A DNA stretch of 64,000 bases from Watersipora subatra (Eukaryota > Bryozoa > Gymnolaemata > Cheilostomatida > Watersiporidae): assembly GCF_963576615.1 (NCBI RefSeq), contig NC_088714.1, positions 64,550,667-64,614,666 of the forward strand, written 5' to 3'. A program made the translations under genes and the position numbers. The notes beneath the pieces were generated by a model that worked only from the letters and a program-made list of their open reading frames with translations, was not told the origin of the DNA and did no database searches. Below, one piece after another: positions 42,401 through 50,754 of the stretch. Position 1 is the first letter of the stretch; each line of letters begins with the position of its first letter.

Positions 42401-44101
42401 TGATGGTGACAAGATCGTTTATGGGCAACATTTTCATAGGTTGACAGGATAGTACATGTGATGATGTTTATTGACGCGATCGGTCAGGTGGTATTACATA
42501 CTGATTGGATAATATAGGGAACATCACACATGGACACAACAGATCAATGTTATTGTTTTACTACTAGAGACAAGAATGGTAAAGTTATGACCTACGATGA
42601 TGACTACCATGGGGTCTGATTGTAGGACAAGTTAACAGAGTTGAGTCATCATGTCGAGGAACAAAAAGCTCTAGATGATGCTGTAGAGAAGACCAAGATA
42701 CTTGAGAGATATCAGCGGTGAGTATAGACTTAATTCTTTGCAGTTAGGTTTAGTTTATGGGGTGGGCGAAGTTAATTACAAATAACTTCCATCCAGAAAA
42801 ACGGAAGGATTTTTCTAATATTACTCTGAGATGGATTATAACTAGACTAGTCAAAGTCTCTCTATTACAGAATCTACTAGTTCATACTTCCGTGGATAAC
42901 ATCTGTAATGAGCATGTCTATTGCGAATGAGTTACAATGACTAATGAATAATATCTATTCTTGAATAATTATCTGAAATACATAGTATGTTATTTCCTAT
43001 AAAGGAGTCCCTTTTCTTCAAAACCTTTCATACTCATTTTTAAATATCGCAAAATAACTAAAAAATTTATTTCGCTTTTTTGCATTCCAAAAGGGTTTCA
43101 ATGGCGCTTCTCTGAGACTTTGCTCGAGTTTTGATTGTTACAGCAGACAACGGTGCTTTGTGTTACAGCAGGCAATGGTGCTTTGTGTTACAGCAGGCAA
43201 CGGTGCTTTTTGTTACAGCAGGCAACGGTGCTTTGTGTTACAGCAGACAACGGTGCTTTGTGTTACAGCAGGCAACGGTGCTTTATGTTACAGCAGACAA
43301 CGGTGCTTTGTGTTACAGCAGGCAACGGTGCTTTGTGTTACAGCAGGCAACGGTGCTTTGTGTTACAGCAGGCAACGGTGCTTTGTGTTACAGCAGACAA
43401 CGGTGCTTCGTGTTACAGCAGGCAACGGTGCTTTGTGTTACAGCAGGCAACGGTGCTTCGTATTACAGCAGGCAATGGTGCTTTGTGTTACAGCAGACAA
43501 CGGTGCTTTGTGTTACAGCAGGCAATGGTGCTTTGTGTTACAGCAGACAACGGTGCTTTGTGTTACAGCAGGCGACAATGCTCTGTGTATCACAGAATTT
43601 GCTACAGAAGTAGTCAAACTTAGAATGCTTCAGTAAAAAGGTTCTGATATCTTCTAATTTTTGTTCCACAGGCTACAGAGTGCCGTCTCCTCTTTAAAAC
43701 ACGAACTCCGTTCCACCTCTTCATTGGACTCCTTAGAAAGCAAGGATGCCGCGAATAACCTGAGGCAGCGACAGGTCAGGATATCTGAAATTGTGAGCAA
43801 CAATGATGGTACACGAACTCTCCTCAGGTCCACCTCACCACCAAATCAACACGGAATCAAATCTTATGAAGACGACTCGGAGCTGCAGGAACGAATAGAT
43901 GCGTATAGTAAAGCCTTGGGCCCCAATTCTTACAGACCCTCACAAGATGATGAGGATGAGGTGCGAGGAGTGTATATTAATGAGCTGGATGATAGGGCAC
44001 CCAGCCCTGCTTACGATAGCAACTATAGGAACTCAGGCTCATACCACTCTGACCTAAGGAGACATTCGACTCCTCGTAAGACTCCAGTGTGCAAATCCTG
44101 A
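12413..44101 (+). CDS. CEP128: Centrosomal protein of 128 kDa, complete, 23 coding exons
   Basis: Coiled-coil protein of centriole subdistal appendages / basal bodies. Exons: 12413-12559, 14310-14396, 15350-15440, 16031-16080, 19696-19883, 22195-22282, 23438-23563, 24792-24989, 27381-27533, 29182-29304, 29821-29928, 32411-32568, 32982-33099, 34164-34340, 35890-36021, 36247-36489, 38022-38108, 38448-38545, 39074-39169, 40103-40292, 41330-41551, 42626-42717, 43672-44101. All borders are GT-AG, all phases agree, and the total is 3402 nt (1133 residues; human CEP128 is about 1094). The diagnostic order matches CEP128: DVDRMLGQY (about 58-66), RPTSPLRDYQ (116-125), RPRSAVRFHED (140-150), KSVRDLSADHERL, then heptad-rich coiled coil to about residue 1000, including VVKMWKAKCKAL. 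The last 143-codon exon is Ser/Pro/Asp-rich and probably disordered, ending KTPVCKS. The ATG is the first in the exon, with a G at +4. Introns are loaded with repeats, but no exon is broken. Confidence 0.92.
13781..14167. repeat. About 29-bp minisatellite, roughly 13 copies
   Basis: Degenerate units of the form CCATATGACTGACAACTTTT followed by GATATCCAC, with a few shortened copies, in CEP128 intron 1. Confidence 0.9.
14677..14765 (+). mobile_element. tRNA-like SINE fragment
   Basis: A tRNA-like pattern: A-box-like region near TTAAGGCGTTGGTCTAGCAG and a B-box-like GTGTTTGAGTCTCAC, followed by a T-rich tract. The acceptor stem does not pair well, so a functional tRNA is unlikely. Confidence 0.5.
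16395..16680. repeat. AT-rich repeat with GGATATAATATATA units
   Basis: Irregular tandem units alternating 'cggatataat' and TA runs, in CEP128 intron 4. Related sequence recurs at 17855-17970. Confidence 0.85.
17855..17970. repeat. (TA)n-rich tract
   Basis: TA dinucleotide runs interspersed with 'tagactatatat' units. Confidence 0.85.
18244..18815. mobile_element. Possible inverted-repeat element carrying a TTTCCAT satellite
   Basis: AGGGAT near 18244 and ATCCCT near 18808 are inverted and could be degraded ends (hAT elements often begin CAGGG). The interior, 18266-18710, is an approximately 41-bp tandem array rich in TTTCCATAACATTTCCATAA. It closes with a perfect 17-bp hairpin, TTTCCATATCCATTTCC at 18718-18734 against its complement at 18763-18779. 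The array and hairpin are certain; the transposon reading is tentative. Confidence 0.45.
18868..18978. repeat. About 18-bp minisatellite
   Basis: Six or so copies of AAATAAACACAGTACACA with minor changes, immediately before a Helitron-like 3' end. Confidence 0.8.
18985..19079 (+). mobile_element. Helitron-like 3' terminus
   Basis: CCCGTGCAACGTCGGG forms a 4-bp-stem hairpin followed by CATCCAG and T, similar to a Helitron 3' end (hairpin, then CTRR, then T), with one change in the terminal CTAG. The upstream 60 bp (AAAGTTAGAATG...AAATTTTCTGTGCAAA) matches, in opposite orientation, the copy at 34758-34880. Confidence 0.55.
20720..21339. mobile_element. Large foldback element
   Basis: The left arm, 20720 to about 20919, and the right arm, about 21147 to 21339, are reverse complements over roughly 195 bp with scattered mismatches. 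The inner boundary is CTAAAGCCTGGTTCACACTA on the left and its complement on the right, around a unique centre of about 230 bp. A second degenerate copy of part of the left arm (TTGACCTTATGACCTCTTAT...) precedes it at about 20655. No coding capacity, so a non-autonomous inverted-repeat transposon is likely. It is in CEP128 intron 5. Confidence 0.75.
22283..23388. repeat. 87-bp minisatellite starting at a 5' splice site, 13 copies
   Basis: Strict 87-bp period: the first unit starts at the donor GTGAGT of CEP128 exon 6 (22283), with further units at 22370, 22457, 22544 and so on to 23327. Each copy repeats GTGAGTCTTACC apart from the last, which has GCGAGT, and a few with CTTTCC. Copies are 95% or more alike by eye. 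Confidence 0.97.
23712..23785. repeat. 20-bp repeat, about 4 copies
   Basis: Tandem units of ATACCATAGTTACCATAGCG in CEP128 intron 7. Confidence 0.85.
25184..25615. repeat. 430-bp polypyrimidine/polypurine tract (TCCCTC)n
   Basis: The plus strand is almost entirely C and T (rare G), made of irregular TCCCTCTCTC units. It lies inside the Helitron. Long artificial Ser/Pro/Leu and Arg/Glu frames arise from it and are not genes. Confidence 0.97.
25619..25745 (-). pseudogene. PIF1-like helicase C-terminus (Helitron relic)
   Basis: The minus-strand frame reads CISHDQLYVACSKVGTRRKL, then FLHTPDRKTKNVVYPHVLR and a TGA stop at 25621-25619. SHxQLYVACSRVG...TKNVVY is the typical end of the PIF1-family helicase domain of Helitron Rep-Hel proteins. 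Upstream the frame stays open briefly but similarity is lost, so only the last 40 or so residues survive. Confidence 0.75.
30150..30226. repeat. GATCACATAGA microsatellite
   Basis: Short irregular tandem units of 'gatcacatagagat' in CEP128 intron 11, upstream of the large 50-bp array. Confidence 0.8.
30400..31848. repeat. 50-bp minisatellite, 29 near-identical copies
   Basis: Exact 50-bp period; the unit begins CTGAGAGCACATAGAATAGC. Apart from two singletons (a T near 31201 and GTGGAG in the last copy), the only variable base is C or G in GT(C/G)AAGTCTG. Reading the copies in order gives CCCGGCGCG CCGGGCGCC GCCGGCCGCC G. It lies in CEP128 intron 11. Confidence 0.98.
33105..33595. repeat. 17-bp minisatellite next to a 5' splice site
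   Basis: About 25-30 degenerate units of GTGACTCATCCGTTACT start a few bases after the donor of CEP128 exon 13. The end of the array has a longer composite unit containing GACTGCTTGCAGCTCAGCT. Confidence 0.93.
34758..34880 (-). mobile_element. Helitron-like 3' terminal segment, second copy
   Basis: The minus strand reads AAAGTTAGAATGTTAAT...AAATTTTCTGTGCAAA...TTTATTATGCGGGC...GGGGCATTCATCTAG. The body matches the 18985-19079 copy in the opposite orientation. The base after CTAG is C, not T, so the end may be eroded. Confidence 0.5.
35115..35400 (+). mobile_element. tRNA-derived SINE with conserved central domain
   Basis: A-box-like AGAGCAGCTGATAAAATG and B-box-like GAGGTTCAGTTCC head the element. 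The central AGGAATGACATCCAACGTTA and the tail (AACAATGCTTTTA...) match the copy at 47745. The core resembles the 'ggcatccagc' central domain of mollusc/metazoan SINEs, from memory. Lies in CEP128 intron 14. Confidence 0.65.
36620..37690. repeat. Long-unit minisatellite interrupted by a transposon
   Basis: Units of GTGACAGGTCTTGATTAGCT followed by GTATCAGGTGTCTATATCAG and ATGGTGGTATACAT occur on both sides of the element at 36730-37491 and continue to about 37690. The array predates the insertion. Confidence 0.8.
36730..37491. mobile_element. TA-flanked inverted-repeat transposon (Tc1/mariner-pogo type, non-autonomous)
   Basis: The left end CATTCAAACATGGATAACT and the right end AGTTATCCATGTTTGACTG are inverted repeats. 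TA flanks both sides (36728-36729 and 37492-37493). Neighbouring minisatellite units give the empty site, so the duplication is TA only. Inner 'gttcgagttatc' motifs recur as subterminal repeats. No transposase frame survives in the 762 bp. Ends of the form CAGTCAAAC...AACTCGAA are typical of pogo-like elements. Confidence 0.75.
38205..38375. repeat. About 20-bp minisatellite
   Basis: Eight or so units of AGCTGTAGGTGTGGTCTA with substitutions, in CEP128 intron 17. Confidence 0.85.
38680..39058. repeat. Degenerate CTGG(C/T)(A/G)TCACTGGATATC repeat reaching a 3' splice site
   Basis: Degenerate units of about 24 bp stop some 15 bases before the CEP128 acceptor at 39073. One frame looks collagen-like (GYPG, TGYPG), but this follows from the unit and is not a gene. 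Confidence 0.8.
39535..39715. repeat. About 20-bp minisatellite
   Basis: Units of 'aacacatagcccaagtacc' with drift, in CEP128 intron 19. Confidence 0.75.
40400..41329. other. CEP128 intron 20, non-coding
   Basis: About 900 bp with base composition somewhat different from its flanks (40500-41050) that may be an old transposon body. I find no ends, no frame and no recognisable domain. Confidence 0.3.
43136..43585. repeat. 25-bp minisatellite, about 18 copies, upstream of the last exon
   Basis: Units of TTACAGCAGGCAACGGTGCT plus TTGTG at an exact 25-bp period in the last CEP128 intron. Because 25 is not a multiple of 3 and the unit lacks stops, three overlapping frames of about 160 codons stay open; these are artefacts. 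Each unit carries TTACAG and CAG, which resemble 3' splice sites. Confidence 0.97.
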
Positions 44102-44420
44102 TGCTCACTGCCGGGGTAACAATTTGCTTGTTTTATTTGTCTTGCGATGAACCTTGATCAGATTTTGAACAAACAGAGTGTTGGACACCTAGATGTGCAT
44201 TCTAGAGCTTTTTGTTCAATGCCCTGACTATTTATTAAATATTTTTTGAGATTATCGCTGGTATTATTGTACTAGTCTTGGAGTTGTCTTCTTTTTGTGT
44301 ATTGGGAGACACTTTCGTTTATAATACTAAAATTTGTTTGTTTTTGAGTGATGTGCTCGTTTGTAGTTTTCTTTATTTTTATTTTAAAGTTTGTATGAAT
44401 TATTAACGAATAATTAAATT
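44102..44420 (+). other. CEP128 3' UTR and polyadenylation region
   Basis: AT- and T-rich DNA after the stop at 44099-44101. No canonical AATAAA is seen; ATTAAA at 44234-44239 and near 44412 are possible poly(A) signals. Confidence 0.45.
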
Positions 44421-44819
44421 ATTGTTTTCTCAACCGCCGTTATATTAGATCTGCGTTCTACTACGCATTCATTCTGTTTGCTAGAGTAGTGTGGTAGCTT
44501 CCTTTTTGTTTCTGCTATGCGTACGATATGGATAGTGTTATTTAGTCCATATGCTGAAGTGCTGGAACTTTCTTCTCTTTTTATCTGCAGTCATATTTTG
44601 CAATTATAAGCTTTTTATCGCTATTTACACACTTCCATATGCATTTTGGGTGAACAAATTTATTATGAATTGATAGCAATATACCAATATGTAAGAATTG
44701 GTGTGCTTGGAGTTATATTCATGAATTACAATCATGACTTGTTTAGAAAGCTAGCTGAACAATGACACTAACAATAGTTTTGCCTAATTATTGGTCAAAA
44801 GGTTGACTATATAATTAAA

Positions 44820-45195
44820 CTAGCGCAATGCCCTGTGTTGCACTGGTATTAAAAAACAGTGGCAAGTAATGTTGTGGCCTGCAACTTGCCATTAGCCTGA
44901 CACATTGTCAATGGCTGATTTGAGCAAGCTAGTAAATTTACTAATAAGAGCCATGAGAGCAAGCTTTAGTGACGTTGTGTCGTAACATAATGCTATGTGG
45001 ATTTTAACCTAGATAATCGCTCATCGCCCAATGAATCTATCAATCTTGGGTAGCTTAATTGGTAAGATATTTGCCTGGTGAAGAGGAGGTTCCAAGATCA
45101 AATCTGGCATGCTGCGAACTTGCAATTCCAAGATTTTAATAACTATAGCTGGATGAACCAGAGTACACACAAACTTCGAGATTTATATTTATAGA
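44820..45195. mobile_element. Composite: Helitron-like 3' end (minus) plus tRNA-like SINE (plus)
   Basis: The minus strand has ACCAGTGCAACACAGGGCAT then TGCG-CTAG ending at 44820, followed by T. Next to it on the plus strand comes ATTAAAAAACAGTGGCAAGT. Then at 45045-45195 there is a tRNA-like head (TAGCTTAATTGGTAAG and GAGGTTCCAAGATCAAATCT) and the family tail ATTTTAATAACTATAGCTGG. The same combination occurs inverted at 50420-50620. Confidence 0.55.
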
Positions 45196-45366
45196 AAATT
45201 TTGTTCTTGAATAATTTTTAAAATTAATTGATATTTTCTTAGTTACTAGATGTGTAGAAAAAGTCCTAAAATTCTATTTATGGCTCTTTTAAAAATATAT
45301 GAGTCTCTACTGAATATTTCAGAGGCTGCCATTAGATATATAACAGTAAATTCGGTTGAAATCAAC

Positions 45367-45600
45367 ATGCAGTACGTTATAAACAGGTATGTTTGTCTTT
45401 CTCTTGCCTTTAATGTGTAGAGAGATAAATCTGTGCAATCAATTATTTCCTGGAATAGTTGTTATTGTAACGAGTTGGTAAACACGCAGTACATTGTAAA
45501 CGGGTATGTTTGTCTTTTTCTTGCCTTTAATGTGTAGAGAGATAAATCTGTGCATTCAATTATTTTCTGGAATAGTTGTTATTGTAACGACTTGGTAAGC
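45367..45600. repeat. 119-bp tandem duplication
   Basis: Two copies of about 119 bp containing GTATGTTTGTCTTTCTCTTG and GAGAGATAAATCTGTGCAAT, more than 95% alike, in intergenic DNA. Confidence 0.85.
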
Positions 45601-46400
45601 TGAAAAACAACTGTATCTGATTACAATCTACAACAAAATAACTGCATTAAACTTAGCTGGAATATATTTAAAATAAATTTGATTGCAAGATCAGTTCTTT
45701 GGATGGAATGTGATCTTATGGCCATCATGGACTGTTCTAAATACATGCTACTGTTTCATTCCTATTAGTTGGCACAACCCGCAAACTGGATATAATGACA
45801 ATGTGAAATGGGGTTAGAATTAATTACAGTGCAAAACTTCCTCTGTGGTCGACTGTCAACTTTTATGATGATGTTATGAGATACTTGCGTGTGCTTTTGA
45901 TTTGGAATTGACCAGGTTATCTCAAAGGTTTGCACAGGATATGGAAGGTGGCATTGTGGGAGGAGGCAGTGGAAGCGGTTCGAAGATGAATAGTTGTGTA
46001 TAGAATGCAGTCAGCCGTTGACAAAGCTTGATTAGGCTTCATGAGCATACGGGCTGCTGATGATATGACGGATCGATGCTTCTCAATCACCGGGTACTTA
46101 GTAAACAAAACGTTATTGAGTTTAGACGCTTATGGCAGGGGTGGAGAAAGACAGAAAAGAAGGGAAAAAGAGAAATGAAATGACAATGGAACCAGATCTG
46201 AATACGATATTGTGGTCTAAAGCAGATATTCAAAGTACAATCGTAGCTCATAGCCAGTTTAGCAATATTTAGGCCATGAAATATATTTAGTCAGATTCTA
46301 TCAGTGATTAATTTTGCTGAGATTGGTCTTTGAAATAACCTTCTTTTTTGCCATTCTCATCCTCATTCTAAGCTAGTATGGCATGTTTTTACTGCTATGC
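45601..46400. other. Intergenic stretch with a dispersed repeat
   Basis: About 45787-45862 (ATAATGACAATGTGAAATG...GTGCAAAACTTC...CTGTCAACTTTTA) recurs at 51603-51680, so part of this is dispersed repeat. No gene seen. Confidence 0.5.
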
Positions 46401-46404
46401 TGCT

Positions 46405-46640
46405 ACCTAGGTATTGCTACCTAAATAATCCTGTCACCAAGGTAGTGCCACCTGCATTATCCTGTCACTGTGGTATTACCACCTGAATAATCCTGTCACC
46501 AAGGTAGTGCCACCTGCAGTATCCTGTCACTATGGCAGTGTCACTTGCATTATCCTGTCACCATGGTAGTGCCACCCGCTTTATCCTGTCACTATGGTAA
46601 TGCCACCTGAACTGCTTTATCACCAAGTATTGCCATTTAA
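46405..46640. repeat. About 38-bp minisatellite, 6 copies
   Basis: Units of ATCCTGTCACCAAGGTAGTG followed by CCACCTGCATT, with substitutions. Confidence 0.85.
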
Positions 46641-47744
46641 ACGATTTTGTCAGTAAATCATAAGATGTTGCTGTCATCTGTCACAAGTACTCTGACAATC
46701 TGGCTCCGCCCCTAGCCTCTAGCTCCATTTCTGTCCACTATTTAAACATTTTGAGAAATCTATTGTTTTAAAGCCTTGAAGGACTTTATAAAGAGATCTG
46801 AAGGACACAGTGAATTCATTTAGAAAAATCCCATTAGTGTGTAGGTGAATGCCTAGCCCTTTGCATCCTTAGCAGAGAGAAGAGAGATACTGGCTAACTG
46901 CTGAGCACTGCACAACAAGGTGAGTAGCTATAAATAAAAGTATTGTTTTCTCACGCCTGTTAAATCAAGTACATGTATGTGCTAATGTCTTCTTAAGCTC
47001 AGGCCCTCTAGCAGAGACTTGAGAGTTTGAGCAGTTGTCTTAAGATCTAAGCCGTTCCCAATAGCGCGCTTTTCTCCAACTGACTTACAGTGATTGCTGC
47101 TGGTAGTCTAGAAAGCCACATTTGGAAAGCTACAAACCATACACAATATATCGGTCTCCTGCTGAATAGTGTTTTAGGTATAACAAATTCTCGGAAGTCT
47201 TTCTGGTTGTATAGTAGTGAGAAGCTGGTGGTAGCAGTGATTTAGTGAAAAAGTGGCAACATTCAGAATCTCATGGTAAGAGTTTCATTGCAGAGTATGG
47301 ATCCTTCGACCTTAGTCAGGTGTCTCTGAGCTAAATGGTTAGGGGAGCATTTCATACCCTGACAGAAAGTAAGTCACCGAGTCTCTGGCATCTTGTGAGA
47401 GCAGCAATAGATACAGTAAAAGAAGCATAACTACTAATAGCACCCTTTCAAAGATGGTTCTGAAATTTGGCTTGTCTGAACATTCTTAAGGTGACCATGA
47501 GAAAATCTTGTAAACTTGTTGAGGTGTTTTGAAAACAAAGAGCAGTTTTTTAACTTAAAATTTGGTCATCGAAGCTTGAACCCATCATTTTTCGGATCGA
47601 CACAAAATGCTCTAAACAGTTTTCCGTACCACTTGTTACGCTGATTTCAACAGTGAGATTTCCAATAATATTCTCAAGCTTAACTTTATGTGTTTGAAGG
47701 TTGCTTTGTGACCTTTGAACTTCTATGTATGACCAAACTGGGAG
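46641..47744. other. Gene-poor stretch with isolated donor-like sites
   Basis: CAACAAG|GTGAGT near 46920 and ATG|GTAAGA near 47277 look like 5' splice sites, and a short frame after TTTCATTGCAG (47294) begins with ATG. They could be 5' exons of the gene at 52.9 kb, but I could not join them in phase. Nothing else is supported. Confidence 0.25.
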
Positions 47745-47975
47745 CAGTCATAGCCTAGCAGTCAGCAATAGATTGGGGTGCAATTCTCAAAAAAATCTAC
47801 CCATGGTAATAGTAACGGCATCCAACATTAAACTGCTCTCTGCAACTGGTTTGCTGAGGTTCTCAGCCACTGGTCTCACACCTGTCTAGCCAAGACAAAA
47901 AAGCCATTGTTAGCGCAACAATGTTTTTATAACTGTACAGCCTCCACTTGTAGGCACTTGCCCACACACGTTCGA
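47745..47975 (+). mobile_element. tRNA-derived SINE, second copy of the 35-kb family
   Basis: Head TAGCCTAGCAGTCAGC and GGGTGCAATTCTC; centre AACGGCATCCAACATTAAAC and CTCTCTGCAACTGG; tail AACAATGTTTTTATAACTG. Centre and tail align with 35115-35400, showing a SINE family of about 230-280 bp. Confidence 0.65.
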
Positions 47976-48460
47976 AGAAAAACTTTTCATTAGCTGTTTG
48001 TGTGGCAACCTACCTATAATTGAATTCTATTTTGAGAGAAGTCGCTTTACTTTGAAGAAGAAAACATAATTATCTCTGTATTTGATTACCATGCTGACTT
48101 GTGCTTACTCGTCATACGAATGCTGTCATAGGCAGCAGCTGCACCGGCAAAGGAAGTTGCAAAAGTACATGTATGATATTTGGCTAAAAGTAAAACTAAT
48201 ATGTGATTCCATATACGTCGTTTGTAGGTAGTATAAACATACAACAAGCAGATTAATTTTGACTTCGCGAAACATTTTTTACGGTGGTATTTCCAAACCT
48301 TTTGATTGTTTGTGGATGTTTCAAATCTAATCTTCTGGTTTAATTTTTTGAAATTGTTAGCATTACTCTCTTTTTCTTAATTTTATCTTATTTTAGCCGA
48401 TTATTCTGGAAACTTCTTGAATCTATGCATATAAATCTGATCATTTGTACTTTTTGCCTT

Positions 48461-50400
48461 TGTGATGTTTTGTGATGTTTTGTGATGTTTTGTGATGTTT
48501 TGTGATGTTTTGTGATGTTTTGTGATGTTTTGTGATGTTTTGTGATGTTTTGTGATGTTTTGTGATGTTTTGTGATGTTTTGTGATGTTTTGTGATGTTT
48601 TGTGATGTTTTGTGATGTTTTGTGATGTTTTGTGATGTTTTGTGATGTTTTGTGATGTTTTGTGATGTTTTGTGATGTTTTGTGATGTTTTGTGATGTTT
48701 TGTGATGTTTTGTGATGTTTTGTGATGTTTTGTGATGTTTTGTGATGTTTTGTGATGTTTTGTGATGTTTTGTGATGTTTTGTGATGTTTTGTGATGTTT
48801 TGTGATGTTTTGTGATGTTTTGTGATGTTTTGTGATGTTTTGTGATGTTTTGTGATGTTTTGTGATGTTTTGTGATGTTTTGTGATGTTTTGTGATGTTT
48901 TGTGATGTTTTGTGATGTTTTGTGATGTTTTGTGATGTTTTGTGATGTTTTGTGATGTTTTGTGATGTTTTGTGATGTTTTGTGATGTTTTGTGATGTTT
49001 TGTGATGTTTTGTGATGTTTTGTGATGTTTTGTGATGTTTTGTGATGTTTTGTGATGTTTTGTGATGTTTTGTGATGTTTTGTGATGTTTTGTGATGTTT
49101 TGTGATGTTTTGTGATGTTTTGTGATGTTTTGTGATGTTTTGTGATGTTTTGTGATGTTTTGTGATGTTTTGTGATGTTTTGTGATGTTTTGTGATGTTT
49201 TGTGATGTTTTGTGATGTTTTGTGATGTTTTGTGATGTTTTGTGATGTTTTGTGATGTTTTGTGATGTTTTGTGATGTTTTGTGATGTTTTGTGATGTTT
49301 TGTGATGTTTTGTGATGTTTTGTGATGTTTTGTGATGTTTTGTGATGTTTTGTGATGTTTTGTGATGTTTTGTGATGTTTTGTGATGTTTTGTGATGTTT
49401 TGTGATGTTTTGTGATGTTTTGTGATGTTTTGTGATGTTTTGTGATGTTTTGTGATGTTTTGTGATGTTTTGTGATGTTTTGTGATGTTTTGTGATGTTT
49501 TGTGATGTTTTGTGATGTTTTGTGATGTTTTGTGATGTTTTGTGATGTTTTGTGATGTTTTGTGATGTTTTGTGATGTTTTGTGATGTTTTGTGATGTTT
49601 TGTGATGTTTTGTGATGTTTTGTGATGTTTTGTGATGTTTTGTGATGTTTTGTGATGTTTTGTGATGTTTTGTGATGTTTTGTGATGTTTTGTGATGTTT
49701 TGTGATGTTTTGTGATGTTTTGTGATGTTTTGTGATGTTTTGTGATGTTTTGTGATGTTTTGTGATGTTTTGTGATGTTTTGTGATGTTTTGTGATGTTT
49801 TGTGATGTTTTGTGATGTTTTGTGATGTTTTGTGATGTTTTGTGATGTTTTGTGATGTTTTGTGATGTTTTGTGATGTTTTGTGATGTTTTGTGATGTTT
49901 TGTGATGTTTTGTGATGTTTTGTGATGTTTTGTGATGTTTTGTGATGTTTTGTGATGTTTTGTGATGTTTTGTGATGTTTTGTGATGTTTTGTGATGTTT
50001 TGTGATGTTTTGTGATGTTTTGTGATGTTTTGTGATGTTTTGTGATGTTTTGTGATGTTTTGTGATGTTTTGTGATGTTTTGTGATGTTTTGTGATGTTT
50101 TGTGATGTTTTGTGATGTTTTGTGATGTTTTGTGATGTTTTGTGATGTTTTGTGATGTTTTGTGATGTTTTGTGATGTTTTGTGATGTTTTGTGATGTTT
50201 TGTGATGTTTTGTGATGTTTTGTGATGTTTTGTGATGTTTTGTGATGTTTTGTGATGTTTTGTGATGTTTTGTGATGTTTTGTGATGTTTTGTGATGTTT
50301 TGTGATGTTTTGTGATGTTTTGTGATGTTTTGTGATGTTTTGTGATGTTTTGTGATGTTTTGTGATGTTTTGTGATGTTTTGTGATGTTTTGTGATGGTT
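48461..50400. repeat. 10-bp satellite TGTGATGTTT: 193 perfect copies plus one variant
   Basis: From 48461 to 50390 the decamer repeats without any change; the last unit (50391-50400) is TGTGATGGTT. No complete second variant exists. The minus strand gives two overlapping open frames of 672 and 688 codons made of the peptide ITKHHKTSQN, a consequence of a stop-free unit. Each unit has a T4 run, so A/T tracts are spaced exactly 10 bp apart. Confidence 0.99.
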
Positions 50401-50419
50401 TGACATTAAAATCTAGCTT

Positions 50420-50515
50420 TGAAAAGTCTGTGTCGTAAAGGATTTGATCTCGGAACCTCCTGTCCACAAGGCGACAAGCTAACCCATTAAGCTGAGCAAA
50501 ACAGCTTAGCTTAAG
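50420..50515 (-). mobile_element. tRNA-like SINE head
   Basis: The minus strand reads TCAGCTTAATGGGTTAGCTT (A-box-like) and GAGGTTCCGAGATCAAATCC (B-box-like), directly beside the 10-bp satellite. It is related to 45045-45195. Confidence 0.6.
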
Positions 50516-50567
50516 TTTGGCAATACATATACTAGTTTACTCGAATAAGCCAATGACAACTACATTA

Positions 50568-50754
50568 TCTGCCACTGTTTATAAACAGTTTTTTTAATAC
50601 CCATACAACGCTGGTAATTCTGTATTTCTAAGCTGTCCAAAAATGCTGGTTTTGTTTTAGTAAAGTTTTAATAAAGATCTAGCTTTCCAAGTAAGTTATT
50701 CAAATTCATTGCGTAATTATTCTATTACCTGTGCAACGCCAGGCATTTGGCTAG
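50568..50754 (+). mobile_element. Two successive Helitron-like 3' ends
   Basis: A degraded end at about 50600-50620 (AATACCCATACAACGCTGG) is followed by a clear one at 50727-50754: CCTGTGCAACGCCAGG hairpin, CATTTGG, CTAG, then T. The upstream AACAGTTTTTTTAATAC is the complement of the sequence beside the 44.8-kb copy. Confidence 0.55.

Noticed and set aside
43131-43636. Three plus-strand frames of about 160 codons
   Set aside because: Artefact of the 25-bp minisatellite; the three frames encode the same shifted repeat peptide.
45045-45110. Candidate tRNA gene
   Set aside because: A- and B-box-like motifs are present but the cloverleaf stems do not pair and related copies exist; called a SINE head instead.
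48388-50467. Two overlapping minus-strand reading frames of 672 and 688 codons made of ITKHHKTSQN repeats
   Set aside because: They are the translation of a stop-free 10-bp satellite; a 10-bp unit keeps all three frames equivalent. No splice or start context and no non-repeat coding sequence.
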